DNA of 64,000 nucleotides from Pseudoips prasinana (Eukaryota > Arthropoda > Insecta > Lepidoptera > Nolidae). The stretch covers positions 14,079,001 through 14,143,000 of the forward strand of contig OX621241.1 in the NCBI GenBank assembly GCA_951640165.1, given 5' to 3'. Shown here in pieces: positions 1-11,889 of this stretch. The notes beneath the pieces are model-generated. The model worked only from the letters and a program-made list of their open reading frames with translations. It had not been told where the DNA came from and made no database searches. The first letter of the stretch is position 1, and each line of letters opens with the position of its first letter. A program made the position numbers and the translations under genes.

Positions 1-424
1 TCTAGTAAGACGGTTTGAACATGCATTCGCCCCAATAATCCGGTGCAGCAGTAAAATCTTCCTAACTATAAATAAGCGTTATGTTAAAAATCTAAACTTG
101 CCTTTAATTTTGAGACCACGCACACACATAATACTGATGCCTTCATCCTTAGAATATTTAATGATATACTAACCTACTTTATTTTGCAATCATTCATACT
201 CATCTCCTAATACAGAAAAGTGTCACAATTCAATACATTAAAGAAGCGATGCCAACAATATCAAACCAGTCCCTTTCATAATAAATTCTGCCCATATTTG
301 TCATTGCGTTCTTATAAAGCTTCATACACACTTAGTCTCCGCAGCTTACATGGCGCAACTAAACTAACAAATAAGTACCTACATCTACCTAGATAACCTA
401 TATGCACACTATTGTCCCAGTCCC
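1..424. other. No gene seen; sequence upstream of LINE fragment
   Basis: AT-rich sequence with no open frame of note. The last few dozen bases may be decayed LINE coding sequence continuous with the next feature, but no motif is readable upstream of about 400. Confidence 0.4.
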
Positions 425-1078
425 TTGGTTCCTTGCGACTGTCCAGTTATTGCTAACACAAATAGCATTAAGTACCTTGGTGTTATTATCGATGAAACTC
501 TATCTTTTAAACAACATATCCTTGCCTTGTCAAATCGTGTACGGAAACTCATATTCGTATTTAAAAAGCTACGGCATATTGCTGATTTGAAATTGATTAG
601 ACTAGTCTATCAGGCATTATGTCAATCTATTATTCAATACTGCATTACTTCCTGGGGTGGTGCTCCAAAAACATTAATGTTAACCATTGAACGTGCCCAA
701 AGAGCAATACTAAAAGTTACAACTTTTCGACCTTTCCTTTTTCCTACGTGCCTTCTGTATGAAAAATGCAACGTTTTAACTGTCCGCCAACTATTTATTA
801 AACATGCAATTTTAAAACAACACACAACACTCACTTACAATGCTAACCTTACTAACACCAAGAGACGGAAAGATATTATCTGCACTAGTGCATCAGAGTC
901 AAAGTTTATTTATACAAACAGATTTTATCCTTTTCTCGGACCATATCTTTACAATAAAATAAATAAGTCGCTATCTATATATAACCTTAACTATACAAAT
1001 TGTAATAAAATAGTCAGCAATTTTTTACAAAAATTGAGCTATGATGAGACTGAGGGATTATTTAGTATTCTAAAATAA
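425..1078 (+). pseudogene. 5'-truncated non-LTR retrotransposon reverse transcriptase, C-terminal part
   Basis: An open frame of 217 codons matches the region after the catalytic core of insect non-LTR reverse transcriptases. Residues 17-27 read SIKYLGVIIDE, the classic K-Y-L-G-V thumb-region motif, followed by the LSFKQHI stretch and the downstream V-Y-Q-A-L...YC...WGGA motif (about residues 65-80). The palm domain with the catalytic Y-x-D-D and the endonuclease are absent, so the copy is 5'-truncated and cannot be functional. The first Met is only the edge of the open frame. The clade is probably jockey/CR1-like, judged from motif style only. The frame is still open, which suggests a fairly young insertion. 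Confidence 0.85.
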
Positions 1079-1322
1079 GTTAATTTTTTTAACATTATAT
1101 CTTAGGTCTTTGAATTTGTATGTACAATTAAATATTGTTTTAAATTTTTAATAAAGAATAAGTATACCTTTTAAGCCGTTAGAACGCCTGTGGTACAGGT
1201 TTAACCTAGTACAGGCACAAATTGTCTATAGCTTAGTATTAATTATTTTAAAGTAAGTAGATATAATTTTGTACACATTATTTCTTGAATAAAATTTATT
1301 TATTATTATTATATTATTATAT
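1079..1322 (+). repeat. 3' UTR and TTA-rich tail of the LINE fragment
   Basis: Non-coding sequence directly after the stop codon runs to an AATAAA-containing stretch and ends in a run of TTA repeats (about 1295-1322). Simple-repeat tails of this kind are common in CR1/jockey-like LINEs. The block TTAAGCCGTTAGAACGCCTG at about 1172 is part of this 3' UTR. Confidence 0.7.
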
Positions 1323-1640
1323 CTATTAAATTAAATACCTTCGGTTCACGCAATTAGATTTCAAAACGGCTTGGGACATCAATCATCTGTTCCTAAATCT
1401 CTGTCGTGTCAAATACTGGCATTGTCCTTAAATGGATTGATAATTAATCTTGATCAGTCGAAAACCGGATTGGGCAGCAACAAAAACAGTGAATAATATA
1501 AAAGATTTCTACATATAAGTATAGGTTTTTGTAGGTTATCCTTGAAATATTTGAACAATTTAAAAAAAGTGACACTCAATAAAATTATATTGGACATAAA
1601 TGTATCAATAAATATCCGGGACAGCGGTGAAGGCGGTGAA
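1323..1640. other. No feature recognised
   Basis: AT-rich, no open frame, and no repeat shared with the rest of the window that I could see. Confidence 0.4.
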
Positions 1641-1874
1641 TATCAGAATATAATCACCCCATCTCATCCTGTGGGGTAATAGAAGTCGGCCCGAGGGAAT
1701 ATCTACCAGAAGAAGGGCAGCAGCTTCTTTCTGACTACTATGACCATCTTACTGCGATCGCCAACCCGTTTGCCAAACGTGGCGATTATGGAATATCCCC
1801 CGAGATGATTCTTGGACAGACTTTGGCCCTGCAGTAGACTTTTTACAGCTGTTATGATGATAATGATAATGATC
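1641..1874 (+). repeat. LINE 3'-end relic, family RTE-2
   Basis: This segment recurs with the same internal order near 42125-42312 (+), 54040-54180 (-) and 61738-61950 (-). Shared blocks include CCCCATCTCATCCTGTGGGG, the GGAATATCTACCAGA block and GCCAACCCGTTTGCCA. It ends in CAGCTGTTATGATGATAATG and a GAT-rich tail. The tail resembles that of the RTE-type LINE elsewhere here, so it is read as the 3' end of a related LINE. Confidence 0.65.
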
Positions 1875-1995
1875 ACACAGCACCATCTAGTCCAAACTAA
1901 GCAAAGGTAAAGACAACAGATAGGGAAGCAGTTTTTTTTAATATATACGTATAATACACCGAAAACAGCCAGACCAAGGCATGTTCAGGAACACA

Positions 1996-2288
1996 AAAAC
2001 TTGAGAGGTGTCAAGAGACACCTGGATGGAACGAAGTTATTTCTTATTATTTATTATGTACAATAAACCTGTATACACTCAACAAAAATAATCGTCGCGA
2101 CACCACACTGTTCAATGCGAAATAGAAATGAAAATATCTGGCTTGCTTTCTATAAGAGAGAGAGAGAGAGAGACAGACAGAGAAACATGCACACGCCGCA
2201 CAGCTGCAAAAAGTATCGTGACAACTTTTCGTAAGAATTTTTTCCGTCTAGCCCCCTTTCACAACGCGCGATAAGGAACTTCGTTCCA
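1996..2288 (-). repeat. Interspersed element E, copy 1 (microsatellite-bearing)
   Basis: It is the reverse complement of the copies at 22634-22956 and 51405-51957. In + orientation the element starts GGAACGAAGTTCCTTATCGC, carries a CT microsatellite (here GA, about 2154-2180), and ends CCTTGACACCTCTCAAGTTT. An internal inverted GGAACGAAGTT/AACTTCGTTCC pair and a small GTGTC...GACAC hairpin lie near the ends. No coding capacity. The class is uncertain: a non-autonomous DNA element or a SINE-like unit. Confidence 0.75.
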
Positions 2289-2344
2289 ATATTTGTCGTC
2301 CACACAGATCAAACCCACAACCATTGAATCCACTACTAACTGAG

Positions 2345-2560
2345 TCACGCGGTTATAAGCATTATCTTGTTTTACATGCTTCCCTTCTCTACAACATGAG
2401 TACCTCTTTTATGGGGCAGTGATGACGCTTCTACAACAAACATCCCGATGATATCAGACAATGGTCAGTAAAGAAATTTAAAACCACTATAAAAGCCAAA
2501 GCCGAGTTTTGCCTTTACGATTATTATTAAAGCAATTAGGTAACGGGAGGGAAGCTTGTA
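2345..2560 (+). pseudogene. LINE ORF C-terminal relic, family J
   Basis: A short translated stretch (about 2449-2530) reads PDDIRQWSVKKFKTTIKAKA, the kind of terminal stretch found at the end of several insect non-LTR ORFs. The same DNA with substitutions recurs at 52330-52700, where a 3' UTR follows. There is no reverse-transcriptase core, so this is a dead 3' fragment. Confidence 0.5.
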
Positions 2561-3479
2561 GCAATTGTTTGATATTTAATATAGTTTCTTCAACCGTAAA
2601 TTTTCAACAAAAGTGTAGAAAATATTATATTTAAAATCTCAAAGTGTAGTAAAATCTTTCAGGGAAAGATAGGCAACAGTAGTGGGAGACCATCGAGACG
2701 GTGCGATGCGTCGATAAAATAGCTACGTGATTTCCCCGCTCGGATCCTCCAATCTTTTCATCTCCCCTCCCAGATTCCCTCCAGTAAAAGACGCAGTAAA
2801 CACACGGACTGTCATCTGGCAAGAATATCCGAGAATTTTACATTTAGACTAAGTTTAGCAATCGCGTTATGGAAGTACTCCCTGGAGCGTATCAGTTCCA
2901 TATTGCACGTCTCAAATATCTTGTGCAAATCGAATAGAAATTTTGTATCTATATATACTGGATATCTATGTATTAACAAGGCGATTTTAACGGTCGTGGG
3001 ACATAGCCATCTGCTAGCTTAAGAAGCTTTAGATTGTGACGATTCAATCAACCTTTTGCCTCAAGCAATAAACACCCTTTAAGACTGCAAACTTATACTT
3101 TCAATTACAACATTGTAGAGAAATGATTCCAATTTCTCATATATCGCGAACAATGGACTTCAAGAATTGTTTAATTGCACTTAAGTTCTACATTCGTTAT
3201 AAAGAGCAAGCAGCTGGACTCCAAGTGTTGATCAATTTTTCAAATGGTAAAACTTGTCCTCGTCCCTCACATTAAAAATCTTTAAGTAATTAAATTTTGG
3301 ATAATTTTTCAGGCTACCCGAATATCAGTTTGTATTTTCTACTCGGTAATATCGTGTTAATTTACAGCACCGAACAGTAATTTAACACAAAACTTGCTTT
3401 AAATTTCATTAATATTACGTAAAACGGTGCACAAACACAACGATGCTCCCGTGGGAACTATAACAATTTGCTCGCAATC
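2561..3479. other. No feature recognised
   Basis: Mixed AT-rich sequence. The small minus-strand frame at 2631-2822 has no domain signature and is not supported as a gene. Confidence 0.4.
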
Positions 3480-4330
3480 ACCTGAGCCCGCTGTCTGCCT
3501 ACCACGCGCGCAACTCAATAATGCATGAAGCCCGTCAGTCGTCCGCTGCGCACAACAGACTCTCTAATTACGGCGAACAACACAAACGGTTTATTCCCAC
3601 CTCAGGGCACGGTTATCGAACCCACCACCTAGAAATATGCTGTGACTACATAAATTTATTATAACAAGGCCATTAGTTTAATAGTGACGCAACAGCATAC
3701 CGCTCGCGAGCCACTGACCTCGCTGAATACGCGCACTCGAGGGGTCGCGCTACTCGTAAATTCTATTTCCGCGTCATCGACCATTCTTTAATACTGTAGC
3801 AGTGTCGAGGGTCACAATTCTTTGCATATATATTGCGACAAACTTGCATGAGTCGAATACTCCAAACGCGCAGCGCCACCATACTACATCAATGCCATTG
3901 AGACGCTATGTATGCGTCCGGAACGTTCTCTAGACGCCAGCACGTCCTCGTTCTTTTCAATAATACTTTATGCGATACCTACGTGCATAGAGCTGACCGC
4001 ACCAGAGATACTTTATACGCGCGTTCTCCGCGTGAACCACCGAACCGCACCGGATTTATTTCAGTGAATATTTTCTGAGCTCCGACTCGGTATAGCGCTG
4101 TGCATAAATCAGGCGATCGCAATCGCGATGACTAGCGAGCAATGGCCATGAATATTTTCTCAAAGAGGAATACAGACCCGAACGTTTCCTGAAACGAGCT
4201 AGAGCTAGCACTTACATTCTTTCGATTGCTCTCTACGTATTTTATTCTAACGTTATCGTAATGAGTCATAAAAGTTTATTGCTCACGTCGTAAAAGTGAA
4301 TCCTTGGTTCGGTTTGTGAAGGTAGGACGG
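3480..4330. promoter_or_regulatory. CpG-rich non-coding block, candidate promoter or 5' UTR exon region
   Basis: Unlike the AT-rich surroundings, this block has many CG dinucleotides (clusters near 3505-3560, 3700-3780, 3860-3960, 4015-4110) and no recognisable transposon. It lies about 21 kb upstream of the EcR-A coding exon on the same strand, so a promoter or non-coding first exon of EcR is one possibility. This is inference from composition and position only. No TATA box, initiator or splice donor can be assigned with confidence. Confidence 0.25.
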
Positions 4331-4559
4331 GACGCTATGAGACGAGAACTACGATGTTAAACGACGTAGTCTCAGACAAAGCTCATAGAATGGCTCATTG
4401 GCGTCGAGTCGTGGTTGGTGCCAATGCCAATTGTCAAATATCTGTGAAATTTCTTACATAAAAATTTGGTTGTGTGGATATTATTTCATTTTATGATTGC
4501 GTCGGCGCCCTTTTTAATATAACAGACAATACTAAGTAGACTGCAAAACTCTCTGTATT

Positions 4560-4655
4560 CTGTTCTACATCATGTCAACCGAAAAACGGCCATTGTTGGA
4601 CAAAGGCCTTCCCTAAAGATACCAACAATTGTCGGTTTTGCGCTACACTCATTCA
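4560..4655 (-). repeat. LINE 3'-end relic, family RTE-1
   Basis: The sequence matches the reverse complement of the RTE-1 3' end (compare 60965-61040). Shared blocks are GTCAACCGAAAAACGGCCAT, GGACAAAGGCCTTCCCTAAA and CAACAATTGTCGGTTTTGCG. Only about 95 bp remain. Confidence 0.6.
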
Positions 4656-6144
4656 ACGTCCCTCATAAATTTTCGTTGTGCAGCGTATTCTGGTCGCCTT
4701 TCGAGAACTTATCTGTCGCAGCGGCTGTCGCTTCTGCCACTAAAGCATATTTTTTTCAGATGATGAATAACTATTATGGATCTCATATGGTAGCACTGTA
4801 CTTCATGGGGCTAACTCAGTTACTTTAGTTCGATTAAAAAAAAACAATCTCGCTCCGAAACTCCGAGCACCGTTACTTGTATTTAATAACACTAATGTTT
4901 TGCAAAATTAATACCAGACGGACTTATTAAGATCCAATTAAAAGTTAGCTTAGACTTGGCACATTTTAACTTGATTAGGGCGCCAATGTAATCATTGTCT
5001 GTCTGAAGTATTTAGTTTTAAAATATATACACTGTAGTCGGTGTACTTCTAACTTTTACTTGGCAAATAATGCAATTTACTCTTAGCGGCATCCGCGTCA
5101 CACTTGGTTAATATAGTTGGTCGCCTACTTATGACCGGCATACTTGCATTCGCATTGATGGAGTGAAAGTGGTATATCAGGCCGCCTAGAAACCGCAGAT
5201 TTACTTTAGCATTTTATAAACAAACTCTCACTTACATCAGTTTGTTGAAAATGAGTACAAACAGATGCTACGTGAAGACAAACCGTGTTACTTTACAACA
5301 TCAGAATTTAAATAGTAGATATTGAAAATTTTTAATAATGATTTCATAGACACAGTCATAGTCAATAATCTTTTATTCAGTTTTGTTCTCTCTCATACAG
5401 TCCATGACGCCGCCAGCTACTAAAAAACACTTTAAAGCCTTTAAACTAGTAGGACTCCTTTCTTTTTTAAATCTTTCTCCTGCTTACCTGTTTCCTATTT
5501 CAATTGGAGTCAGTTCACAGCCTAATCCCGTTGCAACTAGCTACCAGAATTAATCAACTAACTGCAATCTCACATCGGAAACCCTTATGGACCAGTAACC
5601 CAGATAACAGATTATTTTTGGTTATTAACTATTGTCATTCACGTTCTCACGGCAACCGGGATCGATAGCTTAAGTTGGAATCCCTTCACTATTCAGAAAC
5701 GAAATTAATCATTGCTATTACACACTTTTTGGTGCGGGAACCGAACTTTCAAAAGCTCTAGGTAACCCTATCACCCTTAGCCTGCTCGTACAAAGAGAAA
5801 CATAACACTATAAATATTCTTACTTATTTATATTGAGTGATCTAATCCTAAAATTTGTTATCTTCCGAGGCATATAATATTTATGATAAACAAATCACAA
5901 GCTTTATAATTTGTCCTGCAACACAATTTTGGCTGTAACTATTAAAACTATGTTAGGGATATAATATTTTTTAAACTTGTTTACTGACAACTATCTACTA
6001 ACATCGCAAAGTTTGTTGTAAAAGAATATGGACTGCACCATTAAAGAGTTACTTATTCTACGGTGGTGACGAGTTTCCCGATGGCACATGGTATTACGTA
6101 TCGAATAGTAACATTTCTAACAAGTAATAGACGGTTACGTTGTG
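4656..6144. other. No feature recognised
   Basis: AT-rich sequence with no open frame above about 60 codons and no repeat I could match inside the window. Confidence 0.4.
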
Positions 6145-6350
6145 TTTATGTCTGCGTGAAGAGATACCTAAGAGAGAAAGCCTGGCGACGACATTGGGCC
6201 GGTGCGGTGTAGTAGAAGTGGGTTGGTGCAAGCAACAGCGGCGCGCGCGCAAGTAGGTGAGCGTGTCGAGGTCGTGACGTCACACGCTTTCTCTGCGCGT
6301 GAGTTGTGCAACACCGCCCGCGCTGTGCAGCGTTCATTGCAGCGTTAGCA
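6145..6350. promoter_or_regulatory. Short CpG-rich block with a CRE-like palindrome
   Basis: About 200 bp are strongly GC- and CpG-rich, including a CG run at 6240-6250. They contain a perfect TGACGTCA (6275-6282), the consensus of the cAMP-response/CREB-ATF site. The minus-strand open frame here (6146-6337) is Arg/His/Ala-rich and looks like a composition artefact. A promoter or enhancer is possible, but nothing shows transcription. Confidence 0.25.
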
Positions 6351-7584
6351 CCCTTATGTTTTTATTTGAATTTGGAATTCTCATCATCAACAGATTAAAA
6401 TACATATAAAATGAAAAGAAATGAATCTTTTTTTACTAATATTTTTTAAGAACGCTCTAGGTACTTGATGCTTTTAGATATATGAGCTCTTTGCCTTGTT
6501 TGAAGAGGGAGAAGATACTGGTCGAGAAGTATTTTCTATCTATTAAATTTAAGAGTTATGATCTTGAGGGTTGATATTCCACCATTTTTTCTTCTAAGAT
6601 GTTTCTTATGTACGTGTTTTTTATCAAGTGCCGCGACACCATTCCTCTTCTACTCACTATAGAATATAGCATAGATTTCTTTTAATCTTACTATTCCAGC
6701 ACTTTTTTAATTTACTATATTTTTCTACTAAAAAAGTATTAAACACACCATTATTTATAAAAATGCAGATTACTGAAGAGCCGTGGTTCTTTTTCTCGCA
6801 CTATGGTGTTTCGAATAGATCTATTTTCATTTACTATTTCCAACTCTTCTTCATTTGGTTTCTCTCTCTCTCTCCAACAAATATATAAGTATTTTAAGAC
6901 ACCGTCATTTTAAAACTGTTGATTACCGCAGAGCTGCGGTTTATTCTCTCACCACACATGTACTCAACGTTATAAATAATAGGCACACTTACTTTACTGT
7001 TAATATTAGTTAGTTAGGTACTGTTATAATTAGTATAGTAGAGTTACTGATGACCATCAATGATACTAGGCAGTTACAAATTTTCTATCCCTTCAAACAG
7101 GTCCATTTATTCTTAATTGGTGGAGTAAGCAATCGGCGAGCATATATCGTATCTTGAAGAAACCTAGTAATAGCGTCATTTGAACAATAGTTCGTCTTTA
7201 AAAGTAAATTAATGTCATCAAGCGCGGATAAGTCAAATCAATGTGCAATTAACGAGCAGTTCAGTAATCACCAGAAATTTGCTTTGATTCCTCAGCAGAG
7301 AGATTGGTGAGCCAATTATGTTGGTCAAGAGCATTTATCCAGGTTTCGTTTAAAAGCTTAGGCGTTAGCTAGGGTGGACCACAAGGAGGTAGTCCTTGAC
7401 CAATTTTAACCCCACCAATAAAATAAAGTCATTGTGCAAGTATCACTACTTAACGTGCCCGATAGGTGTAAATGAAGTAATGCACATGCGACGTTAAAAG
7501 CTACGAGATTTAGCCCTGGACTCCCAGATTAATGGCCTAAACAATTCTAAGCGTTCAATAATAACAATCAATACAAATAAACAA
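6351..7584. other. No gene seen; short CT tract
   Basis: AT-rich sequence with a short TCTC run near 6861-6873. No recognisable element or open frame. Confidence 0.4.
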
Positions 7585-7880
7585 TAGATAAATTACACCC
7601 AGATTCAGAACTAATAATAGATGGCCCTCTACAAGATGGACCGATGATCTTGGGAGGGTCGCTGGAAGTCGCTAGATGCGGATAGCGCAAGCCGGCAATT
7701 GTGGAGATCTTTGGGGGAGGGCTTTGTCCAGCAATGAGAGTCTTTCGGCTGATATGATGATGGTGCTGCTGATGACAGAACTAATAATCGCGCTCGTCTA
7801 TCACACAAAGATTTGTCCTTGGTGGAGATCGAACCCACTACCTCTGGCATAACAGTCAGGGTCACTAACTAGTAGACAGT
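7585..7880 (-). repeat. tRNA-derived SINE, family C, interrupted
   Basis: The two outer parts (7585-7618 and 7776-7880) are one family C SINE split by a later insertion. The promoter-half B box, GGAGATCGAACCCACTACC read on +, lies at about 7822-7840. Downstream are the family's TCATCACACAAAG-like and ACACCCAGA blocks. The B box is the internal RNA polymerase III promoter motif of tRNA-derived SINEs. Confidence 0.7.
7619..7775 (+). mobile_element. Truncated RTE-1 LINE 3' end nested in the SINE, with target duplication
   Basis: The insert is flanked by a 13-bp direct repeat CAGAACTAATAAT at 7606-7618 and 7776-7788. It contains the RTE-1 3' end (CCGGCAATTGTGGAGATCTT, then CTTTGTCCAGCAATGAGAG) and a degenerate TGATGATGG-type tail. 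A short duplication plus 5' truncation fits target-primed reverse transcription, and the nesting shows it is younger than the SINE. Confidence 0.85.
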
Positions 7881-7906
7881 TCTACTCTCTATCTTACTCT
7901 GTCTCT

Positions 7907-7927
7907 TTCTCTCTCTCTCTCTCTCTA
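7907..7927. repeat. CT dinucleotide microsatellite
   Basis: About ten CT repeats, directly readable. Confidence 0.85.
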
Positions 7928-8149
7928 TTGAGTGAGTGAGGTAAACATGACTCAATGTTTTCATAAGTATGGGTTGATGTACTAAAATCTGTTGTTTGTT
8001 AAGTAAATTGAGCTACCAATAGTATAAGTATCTATAAAAGATTTGCTAACATCATTAAGCCTATTGAGTTTTCCCAATAGCCGTAATGATGCTAGCAAAA
8101 GTAACATAAACAGACATAAATATTACGTAAATGAAATTACTGGTCTGTC

Positions 8150-8198
8150 TAATCAGATAGCATTGTGTTAGTTGTCCCGAGATATTTATTATTTACTA
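8150..8198 (+). repeat. 3' fragment of SINE family C
   Basis: It matches the end of the intact family C copy at 59986-60192: an ATCAGATAGCA block, then GTTAGTTGTCCCGAGATATT with a TTATTATT tail. No tRNA-like half remains. Confidence 0.6.
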
Positions 8199-8400
8199 GC
8201 TTCTGCCCGCGACTTCGTAGGCGGATCCTGTTGCTTATGCCAGCGACAACGCGGTCGTCCAAATCGAAGATCTGAAACGTCTGATGTCGAATTCTAAGAG
8301 TCCGGGGGACGGGAAAACAACGGGATGCGCGAGAAAATTCAGACTCGAGACGTTCCAGATTCAGATTCGAGACGTTCCAGATCTTTAATTTTTGTAAGTC
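8199..8400 (+). repeat. Interspersed repeat family M, 5' part, with a 22-bp tandem pair
   Basis: It begins CTAGCTTCTGCCCGCGACTT, the head shared with 21073 (+) and, reversed, about 30105-30135. At 8340-8383 two adjacent 22-bp units both contain CGAGACGTTCCAGAT with one or two differences, a short tandem duplication. Non-coding. Confidence 0.55.
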
Positions 8401-8854
8401 TATAGAAAATGCCCGTCATACTAAACAATTTTTGCGAAGACGTCATATCTATATATGTTATAGTGTCGCAAACTGATAATAAAATATCCTGGGCACATTA
8501 TTAAAATGTAAATATAACTTTTTATTATCTCAATGTTTTTATAGAATTTCACCTAGCTATTCTGCCATGGATAGTCGTGTTGTAACCCGCGTGTGATTTA
8601 TCCATATTTGGTGACCCAAATGTGATTATAATTGCCACCCTAAATATCAATACTCATTTTGTACACATTGGCAAAATAATGCGTGAAAAACGTGGAATGC
8701 CATTAAACAAATTAGAATGTAGAGCAAGCTATTTCAAAAAAGACATTAAAATCACTTCTCAAAAAGACGTGCCAATCTATTAATGATGTTTGTAAGAAGA
8801 CACACAGACCTTTTTATGTTCACGACAAGTGTTCTATACGTTATTTAGTTTCAT
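8401..8854. other. No feature recognised
   Basis: AT-rich sequence, no open frame and no matched repeat. Confidence 0.4.
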
Positions 8855-9186
8855 GCCTCGTTAGTCTAGCGGTAGCCTGTTCAACTGTAGATAATGAGGT
8901 CCTGGGTTCAAATCCCGGTTCAGCACAAAAAAGTGACTTTGGGATTTTTCCGTAAAAAGTCTTGGCATCAGCCCGAAATCTGGGAGTTGGCGATATGATT
9001 TGGCTTTACGTGATCACGTAATGCCCTCAGTCCTGTACCTGATCTCTTTCCTGTCATGTCGCTAGTCGTCCCATCGGATCATGAGAGTGATGGAATAGAA
9101 AGGGCCCTGTGTTTGCGCACACACTTGTGCACTATAATCTGTCCTGCGCAGTTGGCTAGTCTCCATTGAGACTGGCCGCCGTGGTG
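8855..9186 (+). repeat. Long tRNA-derived SINE, family D, full copy
   Basis: The 5' end is tRNA-like: a GTTAGTCTAGCGGTAGCC A-box region at 8859 onwards and GGTCCTGGGTTCAAATCCCG as the B box near 8910-8929. About 250 bp of unrelated body follow, including the GCACACACTTGTGCACTATA block, ending CCATTGAGACTGGCCGCCG. Other copies are 12738-12965 (+), 27870-28171 (-) and 59586-59958 (-). Confidence 0.8.
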
Positions 9187-11889
9187 GTGCATTTGGCCAG
9201 CATGACATTATTAGTTTCATGGGCAGCTTGGTATACTTCCGTTCTTATGTTATACGTTGTTAATGTGGTATTCAGTGAACATATCGTACGTCAATAAGTC
9301 ATCTGTCGGCATTTCATTAAAGAACTAATTTAATTATGCATGATCGCTATTAGATCGTTTGCACGTACAAATGTGTGGTATTATATTAACATAATTATTA
9401 GTCATACTGGTATATTTTATTTAATGTTCTCCGCATGCCACCTATATTCATCAAATTACTAATTTATAACCTTATGTATGTACATACCACAGAATCGGTA
9501 TATGAGTAAAAATGGAATAAATTGAATACAAACAAATTAGCCAATTAAATTATGAATGAAAGCAAATACAATTTTATTTTCTAATATTCAAATGAATTCC
9601 GAAAACGAGGAAGACATTTTATAAGGTAGGAATAAAATATATTTTAATATAATATATTTGTGTATTTTATTTCAACTGGATTCAAAAATAGGAAAAGTTT
9701 TCAATATGCGCCGTCGGTCTGACGGAAAACTTCACAAAAATTTCAATTTACGTATTTATCTTACGTGACTTCTCCGGAGATTGTGAACAGATTTTGACAA
9801 CGCTTCATCTTTCATTGGTGAGGTTATGTTTTTTAGATACTGCCACATACATTTTATTAAAATCAGATATTTTTTTCTAAAAGATTATACTCTTTTCTGA
9901 GAAATTTGCTCTGTTTTGCGGGGGACTTCACAACATGCAATTCACGGACACATATCACACCCAGATTTTATTGTTTTTTTATTGGCACACAAGATAGAAT
10001 ACTATCAATACATGACAGGGAGGTATTATTATGGATTAGTACTAGACAATATTCCTAATCATGTGTACAGACAATTTGAGTGGAAGTAAAAGTGACACAG
10101 GGCAAAAAATAAAATTATCTAATAAGACACAGAGGTTTTGTCCACCGAAGCATGATCCGTAAGATCATGATGAAATCGAGTCGTACTTACGAGACTTACG
10201 TTATTCAACAACTATATATTGGTCACACAGATAGTTGGCATGCCAATCAATGGCTATCATTTATGGTAGACAACCTACTACTGATCGGCAGTCAAACACC
10301 TAGCCCCACAGTCATTTTATTGACAGACTGCCACTTGATTTAATTTCTGTGCGTCTCCAGCATGTTAACCTAGTGACAGAGTGGTTCAAGCCAGCCAGTA
10401 GGTCTCTAACATTGCTTAATGAATACAACCAGGATGAGCTTAAGATATCCTCCGAAGTCGGAGATACTCAGAAATTAAATCATCATCTCTTTTATTTTAA
10501 AAAGAGAAGTAATTTATCTGGTTTAAATACTGTCTCTAAAATATCTAGCAGAACTTCTAATTTAATTGTAGTTGTAGTTTTGAATGTATTTTTATATTTT
10601 TAATACGTCTTCTTGTATCATAATTTACTATAAACATATTTTTTATAGACGGGGTACACATTTATAAATATTTCATTACTCTAACACTGCATTCTGAGAG
10701 AGAGCACTGTCGCGTGTTGCATATTATTTTATGTTTCGTCGTAAAATACTTAAAGCAACAAAGTTTATTGTGGGACTCATAAAATTGTAGTTATATACTA
10801 ACACGTTAGGTAAACATAGAATAGTACATAACGTATTGTTTTACCTATGACGATAAAATTTACGGACATTACTAATGTCCAATAAAGTAGTCCAAGAAAT
10901 ATTAATAAGTCTTATTATTTATATGTGTTACATATAAAAATCTTAATTTTGATATGATTCGCACAATACCTGTCGCCACTTGGTTAGAATTCCATTTCAA
11001 GTGTTGAGTATCGTTTCTCTCATTGTTTTTTTTTTTATTATAATATATTTAAACACTATGGTGTCGTCCTAATGCGATTTCTTTTCTTTAGACACGAACT
11101 TGTAGTTTTGTCAATACAGCAGGTATACTACATGTTTATCTCTAGGAAAATTCTTAATAGCGAGTTGTTACTCTTATTTTAGTAAAGAAGCCACCACTAA
11201 ATTGGCCATGCCTCGTAACTAATATTTAAATGCGAAGGTGAGTTTGTTTCTTTGTTACGGTTTCACGATCATAGTAAAATTTTGAATGCATTTTGTCAGA
11301 GCTGCATAAAAGATCATGGGCTCTTACATCTAGCAAAAAATACTGTTACCGAGGGATACCACAAGTGAAGCCACGGGCACGATAGTATTATAATGTAAAT
11401 TACTAGTAATAACTGTCGGTACTAACAGACTAATAGCTCGCATTCCCATATGAAACCGCGATTTCGGATTACCTACCGTAATGCAAAACATTAAGTCTTA
11501 ACATTTTTAAAGGTTGAACATATAAATAATTTAGTGCACAGTTTGAAGTCCAAATTCCAAAATTTAGTTCACCACATTCTAAACCTGTAATTTGTTTACA
11601 GTAAGCCTGGATTTGGAACCGGTTTGGAAGGGTCAATGGAGGATAAGCTTGGGCCCTTGAGATTAAATAAATGTGCCGATTTGACTTGGCCATTAGTGTC
11701 GGGCAGAAATTTTATTTTAATGTGTCGGTTTTTCACAGCGCGGTTTGGACAATATATCAAAAAGTGTCCCTTATCATCAGCGTATAAAATTTAAGGCGCT
11801 GTATTTTTACGATATTCGAAATAATGTGTTTTAAAAAGTCGTGTGTGGCTTAAACGGAATCTAACGATGGTTTACAAACAAAGGTTCCG
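9187..11889. other. No gene seen; long unannotated stretch
   Basis: AT-rich sequence. Small frames at 10152-10603 and 11469-11693 lack domains, codon-like composition or splice context and are not supported. The stretch near 10375-10440 is weakly reminiscent of family H, not convincingly. Confidence 0.35.

Noticed and set aside
7629..7865. 78-codon minus-strand frame
   Set aside because: Spans the RTE tail and the SINE it interrupts; composite of repeats.
8855..8940. tRNA-like sequences as functional tRNA genes (here and at 25797, 28746, 31894, 34656, 51140, 59986)
   Set aside because: All carry long shared non-tRNA bodies and recur in several copies, so they are SINE heads; cloverleaf acceptor stems were not evident.
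10152..10603. Two adjacent small + frames
   Set aside because: No motif, different frames, and no splice signals that would join them convincingly.
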